Origin: Acidimicrobiales bacterium
GTDB lineage: Bacteria > Actinomycetota > Acidimicrobiia > Acidimicrobiales > VFJN01
Length of the DNA: 54,614 bases
Assembly: GCA_035316325.1 (NCBI GenBank)
Contig: DATHJB010000136.1
Location: 1-54,614, forward strand
Direction: 5' to 3'
Shown here: positions 42,844-51,332 of the stretch, in pieces
Layout of the letters: each line of letters opens with the position of its first letter
Position numbering within the stretch: the stretch's first letter is position 1
Position numbers and translations under genes: made by a program
Notes under the pieces: model-generated
Database searches by the model: none
The model's input: only the letters and a program-made list of their open reading frames with translations
What the model was told of the DNA's origin: nothing

Positions 42844-43678
42844 GGCCCTCCTCCCCTGCGACCTGGCGTGGCTTCTTCCCTGTCGCGGCAAGGTGCTCCC
42901 GGACGGCCATGGCGTCGGAGGTCTTCTCCATGACGGACATGACGTCGGCGGACATCTGGAGGTGCTGGCGCATGCCCATCTGCTCCCAGGCTCGCACCAG
43001 CAGCGACTTCGTGCCCATCAAGGTCGAGAGGGGCGCCCGGGCGATGCGGGCCGCCATCTCCTCCACGGTCGCCGTGAGGTCGTCGCGGGCCACGACCCGG
43101 TTGATCAGGCCCGCGGCGAGCGCCTCCGGGGCCGACAGCGTCTGCGCCGTGTAGAGGTACTCCGCCGCCCGTTTGCGGTTCATGAACGCCCAGGGCTCGA
43201 TCATCGTCTCGCCGCCGGGGAACCCGAGGCCCTGCACCAGCGGCATCTGGAAGTAGGCGTCCTCCGAGCAGACCGTGATGTCGGGCAGCAGCGCCCAGTA
43301 CGTCCCCCCGCCCAGCGCGTAGCCGTGCACCTGGGCGATCATCGGCTTGGGGAACTCGAAGAACCGCAGCGTCGGCCCGAGGAAGAGCCGGCGGCTGCCG
43401 ATCCAGTTCGAGCCGATGGCGTCCTGCGACTCGACGAACTCCGGGTAGGTGTCAGGCCCGGCCAGCAGGTGCCCCGCGCAGAAGCCCTTCCCGTTGGCCT
43501 TGACGATCACGACCTTCAGCCGGCTGTCGTGCTCGACGGCGTCGAGGCAGGCGTCGACCTGCCACACCATCTCCGACGATTGCGCGTTCGCCTTCTCCGG
43601 CCAGTTCAGCACGATCCGCGCGATCGGCGGGTCCAGCTCCAGGCGCACGACACCGAGATCTCGCTCTTCCATCGTCAT
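42824..43678 (-). CDS. Enoyl-CoA hydratase/isomerase family protein
   Basis: 284 residues, crotonase fold. Seen: NWPEKANAQSSEM, NGKGFCAGHLL (oxyanion loop) and GYALGGGTYWALL. The segment FQMPLVQGLGFPGGETMI lacks the first catalytic Glu but has a later one. A longer-than-usual insert (FVESQDAIGSNWIGSRRLFLG) is seen. ATG at 43678 with GGAGGGG upstream; ATG at 43672 is also possible. Confidence 0.85.
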   Translation of the reverse strand: MTMEERDLGVVRLELDPPIARIVLNWPEKANAQSSEMVWQVDACLDAVEHDSRLKVVIVKANGKGFCAGHLLAGPDTYPEFVESQDAIGSNWIGSRRLFLGPTLRFFEFPKPMIAQVHGYALGGGTYWALLPDITVCSEDAYFQMPLVQGLGFPGGETMIEPWAFMNRKRAAEYLYTAQTLSAPEALAAGLINRVVARDDLTATVEEMAARIARAPLSTLMGTKSLLVRAWEQMGMRQHLQMSADVMSVMEKTSDAMAVREHLAATGKKPRQVAGEEGPTGGRG

Positions 43679-43717
43679 AGTGTCCCCTCCCGCTCCACCG
43701 AGGTCCCGGCTCGGAAC

Positions 43718-43733
43718 ATGACGCTAGTGTCAA
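43718..43733. promoter_or_regulatory. Regulon palindrome, site 10
   Basis: ATGACGCTAGTGTCAA in the 58-bp divergent region between two hydratase genes. It ends 3 bp before the ATG at 43737. Confidence 0.75.
43725..43730 (+). promoter_or_regulatory. -10-like hexamer for a leaderless start
   Basis: TAGTGT, a TANNNT element 6 nt before the ATG at 43737 and within palindrome site 10. Confidence 0.42.
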
Positions 43734-43736
43734 GTC

Positions 43737-44543
43737 ATGGAGCACGTGCGGATCGAGCAGGCAGGCGGCGTCGCCGTCGTCACGTTGGAGAACCCCCCGG
43801 TCAACGCGCTCGCCGAGCAGACGTTCCAGGAGCTCGCGCAGGCGTTCGACGTGCTGAGCGGCGACCGCACCGTCGGTGCCGCCGTCCTCACCGCCGCCGG
43901 TGACCGTGCCTTCTGCGCCGGCGTCGACCTGCGCGACTCGCCCCTCCGGTACCGGACCGACGGGCGCCGCTCCGACGGTGGCCCCCAGGTCGACCCGCGG
44001 GCCCAGACCGACCCCGGCCGCGTCGTGCGGGCGTGCTTCCGGTCGATCTACGACTGCGCGGTCCCGGTCATCGCGGCGGTCGACGGCAAGGCGATCGGTG
44101 CGGGCATGGCCCTGGTGGCGTGCTGCGACCTCGTGATCGCGTCCCCGCGGGCGAGCTTCGCGCTGACCGAGATCAACGTCGGCGTCCTGGGCGGCGTCCG
44201 CCACGCACAGCGCCTCGTCGGGCCGCACATGGCGCGGCGCATGTTCTACACCGGCGAGTTCGTCGGGGCCGACGAGCTCTACCGCCGGGGATCGATCGAG
44301 GCGGTCGTGACGTCGGAGGAGGTGCTGCCGGCGGCGCGGGCGCTGGCGGCCACCATCGCGTCCAAGAGCCCCATCGCCGTCCGGCTCGCCAAGGAGTCGG
44401 CCAACCGGGTCGAGCCCCTCCCGCTCATGGAGGGCTACCGGGTCGAGCAGGACTACACGCAGCGGGTGCGGCGCCACGCCGACGCCGACGAGGCACGCGA
44501 GGCGTTCCTCGCCAAGCGGGCACCCGAGTTCCGCTGGGAGTGA
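43737..44543 (+). CDS. Enoyl-CoA hydratase/isomerase family protein
   Basis: 268 residues, crotonase fold. Seen: ENPPVNALAEQTF, GDRAFCAGVDLRD (oxyanion loop), GKAIGAGMALVACCDL and FALTEINVGVLGG with the catalytic Glu position kept. Probably a genuine 2-enoyl-CoA hydratase or isomerase. ATG at 43737 has no ribosome site because the palindrome lies directly upstream, so a leaderless start is likely. Confidence 0.87.
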   Translation: MEHVRIEQAGGVAVVTLENPPVNALAEQTFQELAQAFDVLSGDRTVGAAVLTAAGDRAFCAGVDLRDSPLRYRTDGRRSDGGPQVDPRAQTDPGRVVRACFRSIYDCAVPVIAAVDGKAIGAGMALVACCDLVIASPRASFALTEINVGVLGGVRHAQRLVGPHMARRMFYTGEFVGADELYRRGSIEAVVTSEEVLPAARALAATIASKSPIAVRLAKESANRVEPLPLMEGYRVEQDYTQRVRRHADADEAREAFLAKRAPEFRWE

Positions 44544-44565
44544 CGCCCGCCCTGTCCGCTCGGCC

Positions 44566-45336
44566 TCACGCCCGGGTGAACTTCTCGATCGTCCGGCGGA
44601 CGTCGTCGGTGGCGAAGGACTCGGCCTCGGCCGACAGGGCGAAGGGCGCCACCAGCGAGATCGCCGCCTGGAGGTGGAGGTTGAGGGCGCGCTTGGTCTC
44701 CTGGACCGCCTGCGGTGGCTGAGCCGCCAGGCGCCGGGCCAGGGCGACGGCCTCGTCCATGAGCTCGCCGTCGGGGACGACCCGGTTGGCCAGTCCCAGG
44801 GCGACTGCCTCGGCCGCCGGGATCCGATCGCCGGTGAGCAGGTACTCCTTGGCCTTGAGCAGGCTCATCATGAGCGGCCAGGCCACCGCGCCGCCGTCGC
44901 CGCAGACCAGGCCGATGCTGACGTGGGTGTCGGCCAGGAAGGCGCTCTCGGCGATCAGCACGATGTCGCAGTTCACGGCGACGCTGCAGCCGAGGCCGAC
45001 GGCCGGACCGTTGACCGCGGCGACGACGGGCTTGGGGAACTCGACCATCGCGTCCATCAGTCGCCGGGCGCCCCGCAGCGAATGGCGACGGTGGTCGGGA
45101 TCCTCGTAGCTGCGGATGAAGCCGGGGATGTCGCCACCGGCGCTGAAGGCCGGTCCCGCCCCGGTGAGCACGACGGCCCGGACCGAGTGGTCGGCGGCGA
45201 GGTGGCCCCAGATCTCCTGCATGGCCTCGTGCATCTCGTCGAGGAACGCGTTGCGCATGTCGGGGTTGTTGAGCGTGACGGTCGTGACCGGACCGTCGCT
45301 CTCGACGAGGAGGTGGGGGGTCGGGGCATAGGGCAT
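44566..45336 (-). CDS. Enoyl-CoA hydratase/isomerase family protein
   Basis: 256 residues, crotonase fold. Seen: LNNPDMRNAFLDEM, GAGPAFSAGGDIPGF (oxyanion loop) and NGPAVGLGCSVAVNCD. FLADTHVSIGLVCGDGGAVAW has Asp/His at the usual Glu positions, as in isomerase-like members. ATG at 45336. Single gene facing left from palindrome site 11. Confidence 0.87.
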   Translation of the reverse strand: MPYAPTPHLLVESDGPVTTVTLNNPDMRNAFLDEMHEAMQEIWGHLAADHSVRAVVLTGAGPAFSAGGDIPGFIRSYEDPDHRRHSLRGARRLMDAMVEFPKPVVAAVNGPAVGLGCSVAVNCDIVLIAESAFLADTHVSIGLVCGDGGAVAWPLMMSLLKAKEYLLTGDRIPAAEAVALGLANRVVPDGELMDEAVALARRLAAQPPQAVQETKRALNLHLQAAISLVAPFALSAEAESFATDDVRRTIEKFTRA

Positions 45337-45369
45337 GGGTCGTCTCCGGGTTCCTCGACGGCGATCAAC

Positions 45370-45385
45370 TCGACACTATCGTCAA
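45370..45385. promoter_or_regulatory. Regulon palindrome, site 11
   Basis: TCGACACTATCGTCAA in the 87-bp divergent region between the hydratase (45336) and the CoA transferase (45424). Confidence 0.75.
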
Positions 45386-45423
45386 GTATGCTGCTGCTCG
45401 CGTCGTCAAGGGGGACTTGTGCC

Positions 45424-46638
45424 ATGAAGCCATTGGAAGGCATCCGTGTCGTCGAGGTCGCGACCTGGACCTACGTGCCCGCCGCCGGGTCCGTGCTCGC
45501 CGAGTGGGGCGCCGAGGTGCTGAAGATCGAACATCCGGAGGGTGGTGATCCGCAGCGCGGACTCATCTCCTCGGGGCTCCTGCCCGCGGGCGCCAGCGGC
45601 GTCAACTTCTTCCTCGAGCAGCCCAACCACGGCAAGAAGTCGATCGCCGTCGACCTCCGGCATCCCGACGGGCGGGATCTGCTCTACAAGCTGTGCGAGA
45701 CGGCCGACGTGTTCCTCACCAGCTGGCTGCCGAGCGCCCGGGCGCGGGCCGAGATCGACGTGGAGCACATCCGGGCCGTCAACCCGAAGATCGTCTACGT
45801 GCGCGGCCACGGGCAGGGGACGCGCGGCCCCGAAGCCGACCGGGGCGGCTACGACGGGTCGGCCTACTTCGCCCGAGCCGGGGTGATGAACGCCATCAGC
45901 TACGGCGACGACCCCCACGGGCCGACGCAGCCGCCGGCGTTCGGCGACCTGCCGAGCGGCCAGACGCTGGCCGGCGGGGTGGCGGCGGCGTTGCTGCAGC
46001 GCGAGCGCACCGGCGTCGCCCCGGTGGTCGACGTCTCCCTGCTCGCCTTCGGCATGTGGGTCAACTCGCCCGACATCGTCCTCTCGAAGCTGTTCGAGGG
46101 CCAGGGCGTGCCGAAGCTGCGTCGCGACAACCTGCCGAACCCCCTCGTCAACCGGTACCTCACGAAGGACGGCCGGCTCATCCTGCTGGTGATGCTCCAA
46201 GGCGTGCGCTTCTGGCCCGAGCTGATCACGGCTGTCGGCCGCCCCGATCTCGCCACCGACGAGCGCTTCACCACACCGGCCACGCTGTACGAGAACCGGG
46301 CCGAGGCGACCCGGATCCTCGACGAGGTCTTCGCCACGCGCACGCTCGACGAGTGGAAGGAGGCGCTCGCCTCGATCAAGGGCGTGTGGGCACCGGTGCA
46401 GACCGGCCTCGAGCTCTACGACGACCCGCAGGTGCAGGCCAACGGCTACCTCGCCGACGTGGAGTCGGCCGACGGCGTGCCCTTCAAGCTCGTCGCCAAC
46501 CCGGTCCACTTCGACGAGCAGCCACCCACCCTGGTGCGGGCACCGGACCTCGGCGAGCACACCGACGAGGTGCTCCGCGAGCTCGGCCTCGACGACGAGG
46601 CGATCATCCAGCTCAAGGTCGACAACGCCGTCCTCTGA
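45424..46638 (+). CDS. CaiB/BaiF-family (class III) CoA transferase
   Basis: 404 residues. Begins MKPLEGIRVVEVATW, the usual start of the family; QPNHGKKSIAVDL and the catalytic Asp in GGYDGSAYFARAG (about 144) are present. It would move CoA between acyl-CoA and an acid, activating substrate without ATP. ATG at 45424 with AAGGGGG 9 nt upstream; an in-frame ATG at 45388 could give 12 extra residues. Confidence 0.9.
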   Translation: MKPLEGIRVVEVATWTYVPAAGSVLAEWGAEVLKIEHPEGGDPQRGLISSGLLPAGASGVNFFLEQPNHGKKSIAVDLRHPDGRDLLYKLCETADVFLTSWLPSARARAEIDVEHIRAVNPKIVYVRGHGQGTRGPEADRGGYDGSAYFARAGVMNAISYGDDPHGPTQPPAFGDLPSGQTLAGGVAAALLQRERTGVAPVVDVSLLAFGMWVNSPDIVLSKLFEGQGVPKLRRDNLPNPLVNRYLTKDGRLILLVMLQGVRFWPELITAVGRPDLATDERFTTPATLYENRAEATRILDEVFATRTLDEWKEALASIKGVWAPVQTGLELYDDPQVQANGYLADVESADGVPFKLVANPVHFDEQPPTLVRAPDLGEHTDEVLRELGLDDEAIIQLKVDNAVL

Positions 46639-46650
46639 GCCCGTCGCCCT

Positions 46651-48132
46651 TCATCTGCCGACGTCCGACCGTACGGCGTCGACCAGGGCTTCGACCGCGT
46701 CGTAGGGGAGGATGAAGCCTTGGAGCCGGGCGGAGATCAGCGCCTTGGCCACGTCGACGACGTACCTGGCGTGGCTGGGGTACAGCGCGTCGAGGGCTGC
46801 GTCGGTGAACGGGGTGGTGACCCCGAACAGAGCGCAGAACGCGGGCTGGTTCCCGACGCCGGCGAGGGTCGCCGTCGGTACGTCGAGCTCGGGGAGGCGT
46901 ACACCGCCGAGTGCGTTCCCGAACGCGTCCCGAGCGATCGAGTTGTCCGGGTTCAGCGTGATGGGCGCGCCTGCCGGTGGCGGTGATCCACCTCGCACCC
47001 ATCGGTCCAGGTGGTGGAGCGCGGCGTCGTAGACGTAGCGGGCGTGGGCGCGATTCGCCGGCAACTGACATGTCGGCAGGAGCGGCGGGAACTCGGGCTG
47101 GGGGAAGTCACGTGCCGCGGTCGGGTCGACGAAGTCGAGGCCGTACTGGTCGAAGTGCGCGGTCCCGGCGAGCTCCCACGTGCGGATCCTGGCCGTGTCG
47201 GGCTGGCGTGCCGCGAAGAACCCGAACAGGGGAACGTCGGTCTCGTTCTGCACCATGAACACGGGCTGGGTCAGATCGGTGCGGATGTGCGCCACGCCGG
47301 GGACGGCGACCGTCGGCAGTGGCGCCTGGCTGAGGGGCGAGCCGCCGGCGGCGCGGCTGTGGACGAAGAAGCCGTCGTACACCTGCGCGAGAGGGTGGAT
47401 CGCGTCGATGTACGTGACCATCCGTTGCGCCGACTGTGACTCGCCGTCGGCGATCATCCGCCCCACCTTGGACCGAAGGTTGCCCAAGGGATCGGCTCCC
47501 GACGGCGTGCGCAACGCCTGACCGGCCTGCGAGAAGATGTCGTAGGAGTAGCTGTCGCCGGGATGCGCCAGCGTCCCGTAGCGCACCGGGTCCCAGTTCT
47601 TGAGCCCGAGGCTCGGGATCGTGCCGCCTTCGACGCCGGCACTCTGGGCCGACACCCCGACCCATGCGTAGCCGCCGCGCAGCAACTCCTCGTTCATCTG
47701 CAGGAAGTCGGGCGAGCCGTCCGCCTGGCTCGTGACGTTCATCCACTCGACCACGACCGTGCCGTTGAACCGTGACGGGTTGGCAGGACGGCGCACGACG
47801 AGCCGCGTCCGGAACGGCGCTGTCGGCGTGGTCGGCACGGCCGTCCACCTGCCATCGAGGCCCCACACCGCGGCGCCCGGATCCGGAGCGTACGGCGTCG
47901 CGGTGCCCTGCAGGAAGAACTCCTGTTCCACATAGCCGGCACCCGACAGGTCGACGATCCCGTCGACCGTCGTCTGCGCGTGGCCCCGGGTGCCACCGGT
48001 CACCGGACCGGTGACCGTCGGGTTCCCCGCGGTCGCCGACACCCCCTGCTGGGGTGCGGCGACGGCCAGCACGACCACCAGCGCTCCTGCGACGACCGAG
48101 GAACGCCCGCGTCCGAACAGCTGTCCCCTCAT
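46651..48132 (-). CDS. Secreted alpha/beta-hydrolase-domain protein (Abhydrolase_10 type)
   Basis: 493 residues. N-terminal signal peptide (basic start, hydrophobic stretch GALVVVLAVAA, likely cut after about residue 33), so exported. Nucleophile elbow GESQSAQ near the middle and GTAHFD near the C-terminal third fit a Ser-His triad. Proteins of this family are poorly characterised. It could hydrolyse an extracellular ester or polymer and release the imported substrate (inference). ATG at 48132. Own promoter; see 48210-48238. Confidence 0.82.
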   Translation of the reverse strand: MRGQLFGRGRSSVVAGALVVVLAVAAPQQGVSATAGNPTVTGPVTGGTRGHAQTTVDGIVDLSGAGYVEQEFFLQGTATPYAPDPGAAVWGLDGRWTAVPTTPTAPFRTRLVVRRPANPSRFNGTVVVEWMNVTSQADGSPDFLQMNEELLRGGYAWVGVSAQSAGVEGGTIPSLGLKNWDPVRYGTLAHPGDSYSYDIFSQAGQALRTPSGADPLGNLRSKVGRMIADGESQSAQRMVTYIDAIHPLAQVYDGFFVHSRAAGGSPLSQAPLPTVAVPGVAHIRTDLTQPVFMVQNETDVPLFGFFAARQPDTARIRTWELAGTAHFDQYGLDFVDPTAARDFPQPEFPPLLPTCQLPANRAHARYVYDAALHHLDRWVRGGSPPPAGAPITLNPDNSIARDAFGNALGGVRLPELDVPTATLAGVGNQPAFCALFGVTTPFTDAALDALYPSHARYVVDVAKALISARLQGFILPYDAVEALVDAVRSDVGR

Positions 48133-48209
48133 GGCAACCCCCCTGGAGCAATCGATCCCGACCGAACCGGGCGAGCTCCTCCTCCACCACGTGGCGAAGG
48201 CCGTCCCCC

Positions 48210-48238
48210 ACGATAGGACTACTTGACAAATGCGTCAA
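48210..48238 (-). promoter_or_regulatory. Sigma70-like promoter overlapping the palindrome
   Basis: On the reverse strand, TTGACG (48238-48233), a 17-nt spacer and TATCGT (48215-48210) give a near-consensus -35/-10 pair in front of the secreted hydrolase gene. The -35 hexamer is the right half of palindrome site 12. Confidence 0.55.
48223..48238. promoter_or_regulatory. Regulon palindrome, site 12
   Basis: TTGACAAATGCGTCAA, with flanks extending the symmetry to ACTTGAC...GTCAAGT. It lies upstream of the secreted hydrolase (48132) and downstream of the SDR ending at 48251. Confidence 0.8.
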
Positions 48239-48250
48239 GTAAACGGAGGC

Positions 48251-49048
48251 CTAGAAGGCCGAGCGGTGGTGGCCGCCGTCGACCTCGACCCAGTTGCCGT
48301 TGACGTACCCGGCCTGGTCGGAGCAGAGGTACACGATGAACGAGGCGATCTCGCCCGGGTCGCCCATCCGCGCCGCGGGGACCCCGGCGTGGTCGCGCAT
48401 CCAGGCGCGGCGCTCCTCGTCGGTGGTGAGCCCGACGTTGCGCTCCAGGTACGCGTAGGCGTTCTCGGTCGCGATCCAGCCGGGTGCGACGGTGTTCACC
48501 GTGATCCCGTACTGGGCGTACTCGTCGGCCACGGTCTTGAGGAGCCCGATCGTCGACGGCCGCGTCGCGTTGGCGATCACGTGGTGTATCGCACCCTCGG
48601 GCTCCTTGGCCGTCGCCGATCCGATGTGGACGTAGCGGCCCCAGCCGGCCTCCTTCATCGCCGGCAGCACCGCGTGCAGGAGGTACACCTGGCTCATCGT
48701 GTAGCTCCGGAACGACGCGACGTACTGCTCGTGGTCGGTGATGTCGGCGAAGTCGCCGGGGATGTTGAACTTGGTCTGGCCGATCGTGATCAGCGGCACG
48801 CCCAGTTGGTCGGTGACCTCGGTGACGGCCCGATCGACGTCGTCCGGGTCGGTGATGTCGGCCGAGATGCCGACGGCCGTGCCACCCTGGCGGGCGATCG
48901 AGGCGACGGCGTCGTCGATGTCGGCCTTCGTCCGGGCGACGATCGCGACCTTGCAGCCCTCGGCGGCGAGCATGTGCGCCGCATCGCGGCCCATCCCCCT
49001 GCTGCCGCCGGTGAAGAACACGACCTTCCCGACGATGCCCAGATCCAT
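48251..49048 (-). CDS. Atypical SDR-family protein lacking the YxxxK motif
   Basis: 265 residues. N-terminal cofactor motif TGGSRGMGR is normal and VNTVAPGWIATE later in the chain is SDR-like. The NNAG segment reads TIGQTKFN, and twelve residues after Ser 144 the expected Tyr is His 156, with Asn 160 in place of Lys; an Arg (IANATRP) follows. A known SDR branch replaces the Tyr region by a Ser-Asn-x-x-Arg type motif, and this fits. ATG at 49048, 17 nt after the ACAD gene; last gene of the leftward operon. Confidence 0.8.
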   Translation of the reverse strand: MDLGIVGKVVFFTGGSRGMGRDAAHMLAAEGCKVAIVARTKADIDDAVASIARQGGTAVGISADITDPDDVDRAVTEVTDQLGVPLITIGQTKFNIPGDFADITDHEQYVASFRSYTMSQVYLLHAVLPAMKEAGWGRYVHIGSATAKEPEGAIHHVIANATRPSTIGLLKTVADEYAQYGITVNTVAPGWIATENAYAYLERNVGLTTDEERRAWMRDHAGVPAARMGDPGEIASFIVYLCSDQAGYVNGNWVEVDGGHHRSAF

Positions 49049-49065
49049 CGGAACCCCCTTGACGT

Positions 49066-50319
49066 TTACGGTCCCCCGGCCCTTGCGGGGGCGAGACTCG
49101 GCGCGAGCGGCTCCTTCGGGAGACCGAGGATCGACTCGGCGATGATGTTGCGCTGGATCTCCGAGGTGCCGGCATAGACGGTGCCGCTGCGGGCGTTGAG
49201 CAGGAACACGTCGATCCACGAGTTGGAGCTGTTCGAGCCGCCCGGCTCGTCGGTCCGAAAGGTCCGGTACGGCCGGCGACCCTCCCGCACCAGGGCGTCA
49301 GCCCCCAGGATGCGCAGCGCCAGGTCGGCCGCCCGCTGGTGGTACTCGCTCCAGTAGAGCTTGGAGATCGACCCCACGGCGCCGATCTCGCCGTCGCGCA
49401 GGTACCGGGTCAGGATGCGGTACCCGAGGAAGCGCATGGTCTCCACCAACGTGTGGCACCAGGCCAGCGCGTCGCGCACCACGGGGTCGCCCGCGAGTCC
49501 CCTGTCCCTTGCCAGGGCGACGATCCGGTCCAGCTCGGCCCGGAAGAAGATGGGGTTGGTGGCCGCCTCCTCGCCCCGCTCGTGCCCGAGCAGGCTGTTC
49601 GCCACCCGCCAGCCGCCGTCGACCTCGCCGACCACGTTCTCGGCCGGGACGGGCGCCCCGGTGAAGAAGACCTCGCAGAACTCCGACCCACCTGTCAGCG
49701 TCCGGATCGGGCGCACGTCGACGCCGGGCGTGTCGAGCGGGCAGAGCAGGAACGTGATGCCCCGGTGCTTGGGTGCGTCCGGGTTCGTGCGGGCGAGGAC
49801 GAAGACCCCGGTGCCCTCCAGGCCTCGGGACGTCCAGATCTTCTGGCCGGTCAGCACCCACCCCGACCCGTTCGGCTCCGCCCGCAGCCGCAGCCCGGCG
49901 AGGTCCGAGCCGGCCTCGGGCTCGGAGTAGCCCTGCACCCAGATGTCGTCACCCGAGAGGATGCGCGGCAGGTACCGCTGCTTCTGCTCCGGGGTGCCCC
50001 ACCGCACGAGGGTGTTGCCGAGCAGCTTGATGCTCGTGGTGTCGGTGAGCCGGCCCATGGGGACCCGGGCGTGCGCCAGCTCCTGGGCCAGGACCACCTG
50101 GTCGATCTTCGAGCGACCACCGCCGCCGTACTCCTCGGGCCAGGTGATGCCCAGCAGGCCGTGCCGGTGGAGCACCTCGCGCCACGTGATCGAGAAGGCC
50201 TCGGCCTCGTCGCGGTCCATCGCCCCGATGCCCTGCCAATCGGCCGGCAGCTGGCCGGCGAGGAACTCCCGGACCTCGGTCCGGAACGCCTCGGCCGCGG
50301 GAGGGAACCGCAGGTCCAT
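49066..50319 (-). CDS. Acyl-CoA dehydrogenase (large-type)
   Basis: 417 residues. Seen: ITWPEEYGGGGRSK, GYSEPEAGSDLAGL, GQKIWTSRGLEGTG and the C-terminal VYAGTSEIQRNIIAESILG. An insert rich in Asn/Ser (GGSNSSNSWID) precedes the last helix. MCAD-type Glu absent. The ATG at 50319 shares one base with the upstream TGA. Third ACAD in this operon. Confidence 0.88.
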   Translation of the reverse strand: MDLRFPPAAEAFRTEVREFLAGQLPADWQGIGAMDRDEAEAFSITWREVLHRHGLLGITWPEEYGGGGRSKIDQVVLAQELAHARVPMGRLTDTTSIKLLGNTLVRWGTPEQKQRYLPRILSGDDIWVQGYSEPEAGSDLAGLRLRAEPNGSGWVLTGQKIWTSRGLEGTGVFVLARTNPDAPKHRGITFLLCPLDTPGVDVRPIRTLTGGSEFCEVFFTGAPVPAENVVGEVDGGWRVANSLLGHERGEEAATNPIFFRAELDRIVALARDRGLAGDPVVRDALAWCHTLVETMRFLGYRILTRYLRDGEIGAVGSISKLYWSEYHQRAADLALRILGADALVREGRRPYRTFRTDEPGGSNSSNSWIDVFLLNARSGTVYAGTSEIQRNIIAESILGLPKEPLAPSLAPARAGGP

Positions 50320-51332
50320 CAGAGGGCGCCGATCTGCGGGACCGTGCCGGTCTCCTGCAGGCGCAGGCCGATCTCGGCCTCGAGGTCCCGCCACCCGCCC
50401 AGCAGGCGGTCGAGCGTGTACACGCGGCGCAGCGAGCGATGGAAGCCGTGCTCCCACGTGAAGCCGATCGCCCCGTATGCCTGCTGGGCCTGGGTGCACG
50501 CATCCTCGGCGGCGTGGCCCGCCAGCGACTTGGCCACCAGGGCCGCCCACGGCGACCCGGTCGTCGCCGCCTCCGCCACGACGTGGGACGCGCCGACGAC
50601 CGACGCATGGGCGCCGGCCAGCCGGTGCTGGAGGGCCTGGAACGTCCCGATGGGGCGGCCGTACTGCTCGCGCTCGAGCGTGTAGGCGACCGCGTCGGCG
50701 ACGACCCGCCGGGCGATCCCGGTGAGCTCGGCCGCCAGCGCCCAGCGGCCGCGTGCCACGGCCGCCTCCCAGGCGGCGGTGGCGTCCGGGCCCTCGATCC
50801 AGGTCACCGTCGACGCCTCGGCCCGGCCGCTCACCCGGACCAGCCCCAGATCGGGATCGAAGCCTCCGATGCTCTGGTCGGCGAGCTCCCCCTCGGCGAC
50901 CAGGGCCAGGCGCACGCCGTCGTCGGCGGCGACGGGCACGATCCGCGGGGCCCGCGGGTCGGGGGCGCGCAGCACGATGCCCTCGACGACCAACCGGTCG
51001 CCGTCGATGTGCGCGGACACGTGGTCGGGGTGCAGCGAGGACGGCAGGACGACCGTGGCCCCCGCCCCCGCCGCCGCCGCCGAGGCGGTGGGCACCGGCA
51101 GGGTCACGGCATCGGCGATCGCCCGGACCAACAGCGGGCCGAGTGCGTCGTCGCTCGACAGCGCCTCGCCCTTCGTCTCGAACAGGAGGCGCAGGGCCCC
51201 GGGGGCGTCGTCGTCGAGCACCTCGTCCCAGCCGAGGTCGGCGAGGCGCCCGGTCAGCGGCCGGTCCGAGCGCTCGGCGAGCACCGCCCGCAGGCTGCCG
51301 CGCAGCAGCTCCCTGGTCGCGGCGTCCATCAT
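50319..51332 (-). CDS. Acyl-CoA dehydrogenase, small-type
   Basis: 337 residues. Seen: YTLEREQYGRPIGTFQALQHR and QQAYGAIGFTWEHGFHR. As with the other short ACADs it lacks SEPGAGSD and should pair with a large-type neighbour. ATG at 51332 (MMDAATR) overlaps the upstream stop by 4 nt; the second ATG at 51329 is equally possible. Confidence 0.84.
   Translation of the reverse strand: MMDAATRELLRGSLRAVLAERSDRPLTGRLADLGWDEVLDDDAPGALRLLFETKGEALSSDDALGPLLVRAIADAVTLPVPTASAAAAGAGATVVLPSSLHPDHVSAHIDGDRLVVEGIVLRAPDPRAPRIVPVAADDGVRLALVAEGELADQSIGGFDPDLGLVRVSGRAEASTVTWIEGPDATAAWEAAVARGRWALAAELTGIARRVVADAVAYTLEREQYGRPIGTFQALQHRLAGAHASVVGASHVVAEAATTGSPWAALVAKSLAGHAAEDACTQAQQAYGAIGFTWEHGFHRSLRRVYTLDRLLGGWRDLEAEIGLRLQETGTVPQIGAL

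Noticed and set aside
44674..45423. N-terminal extension of the CoA transferase
   Set aside because: The open frame is antisense to a hydratase gene; the family start MKPLEGIRVV is at 45424.
49060..49075. TTGACGTTTACGGTCC as a possible fourteenth operator
   Set aside because: Only the left half matches; the right half is not complementary, and it lies between two genes of one operon.
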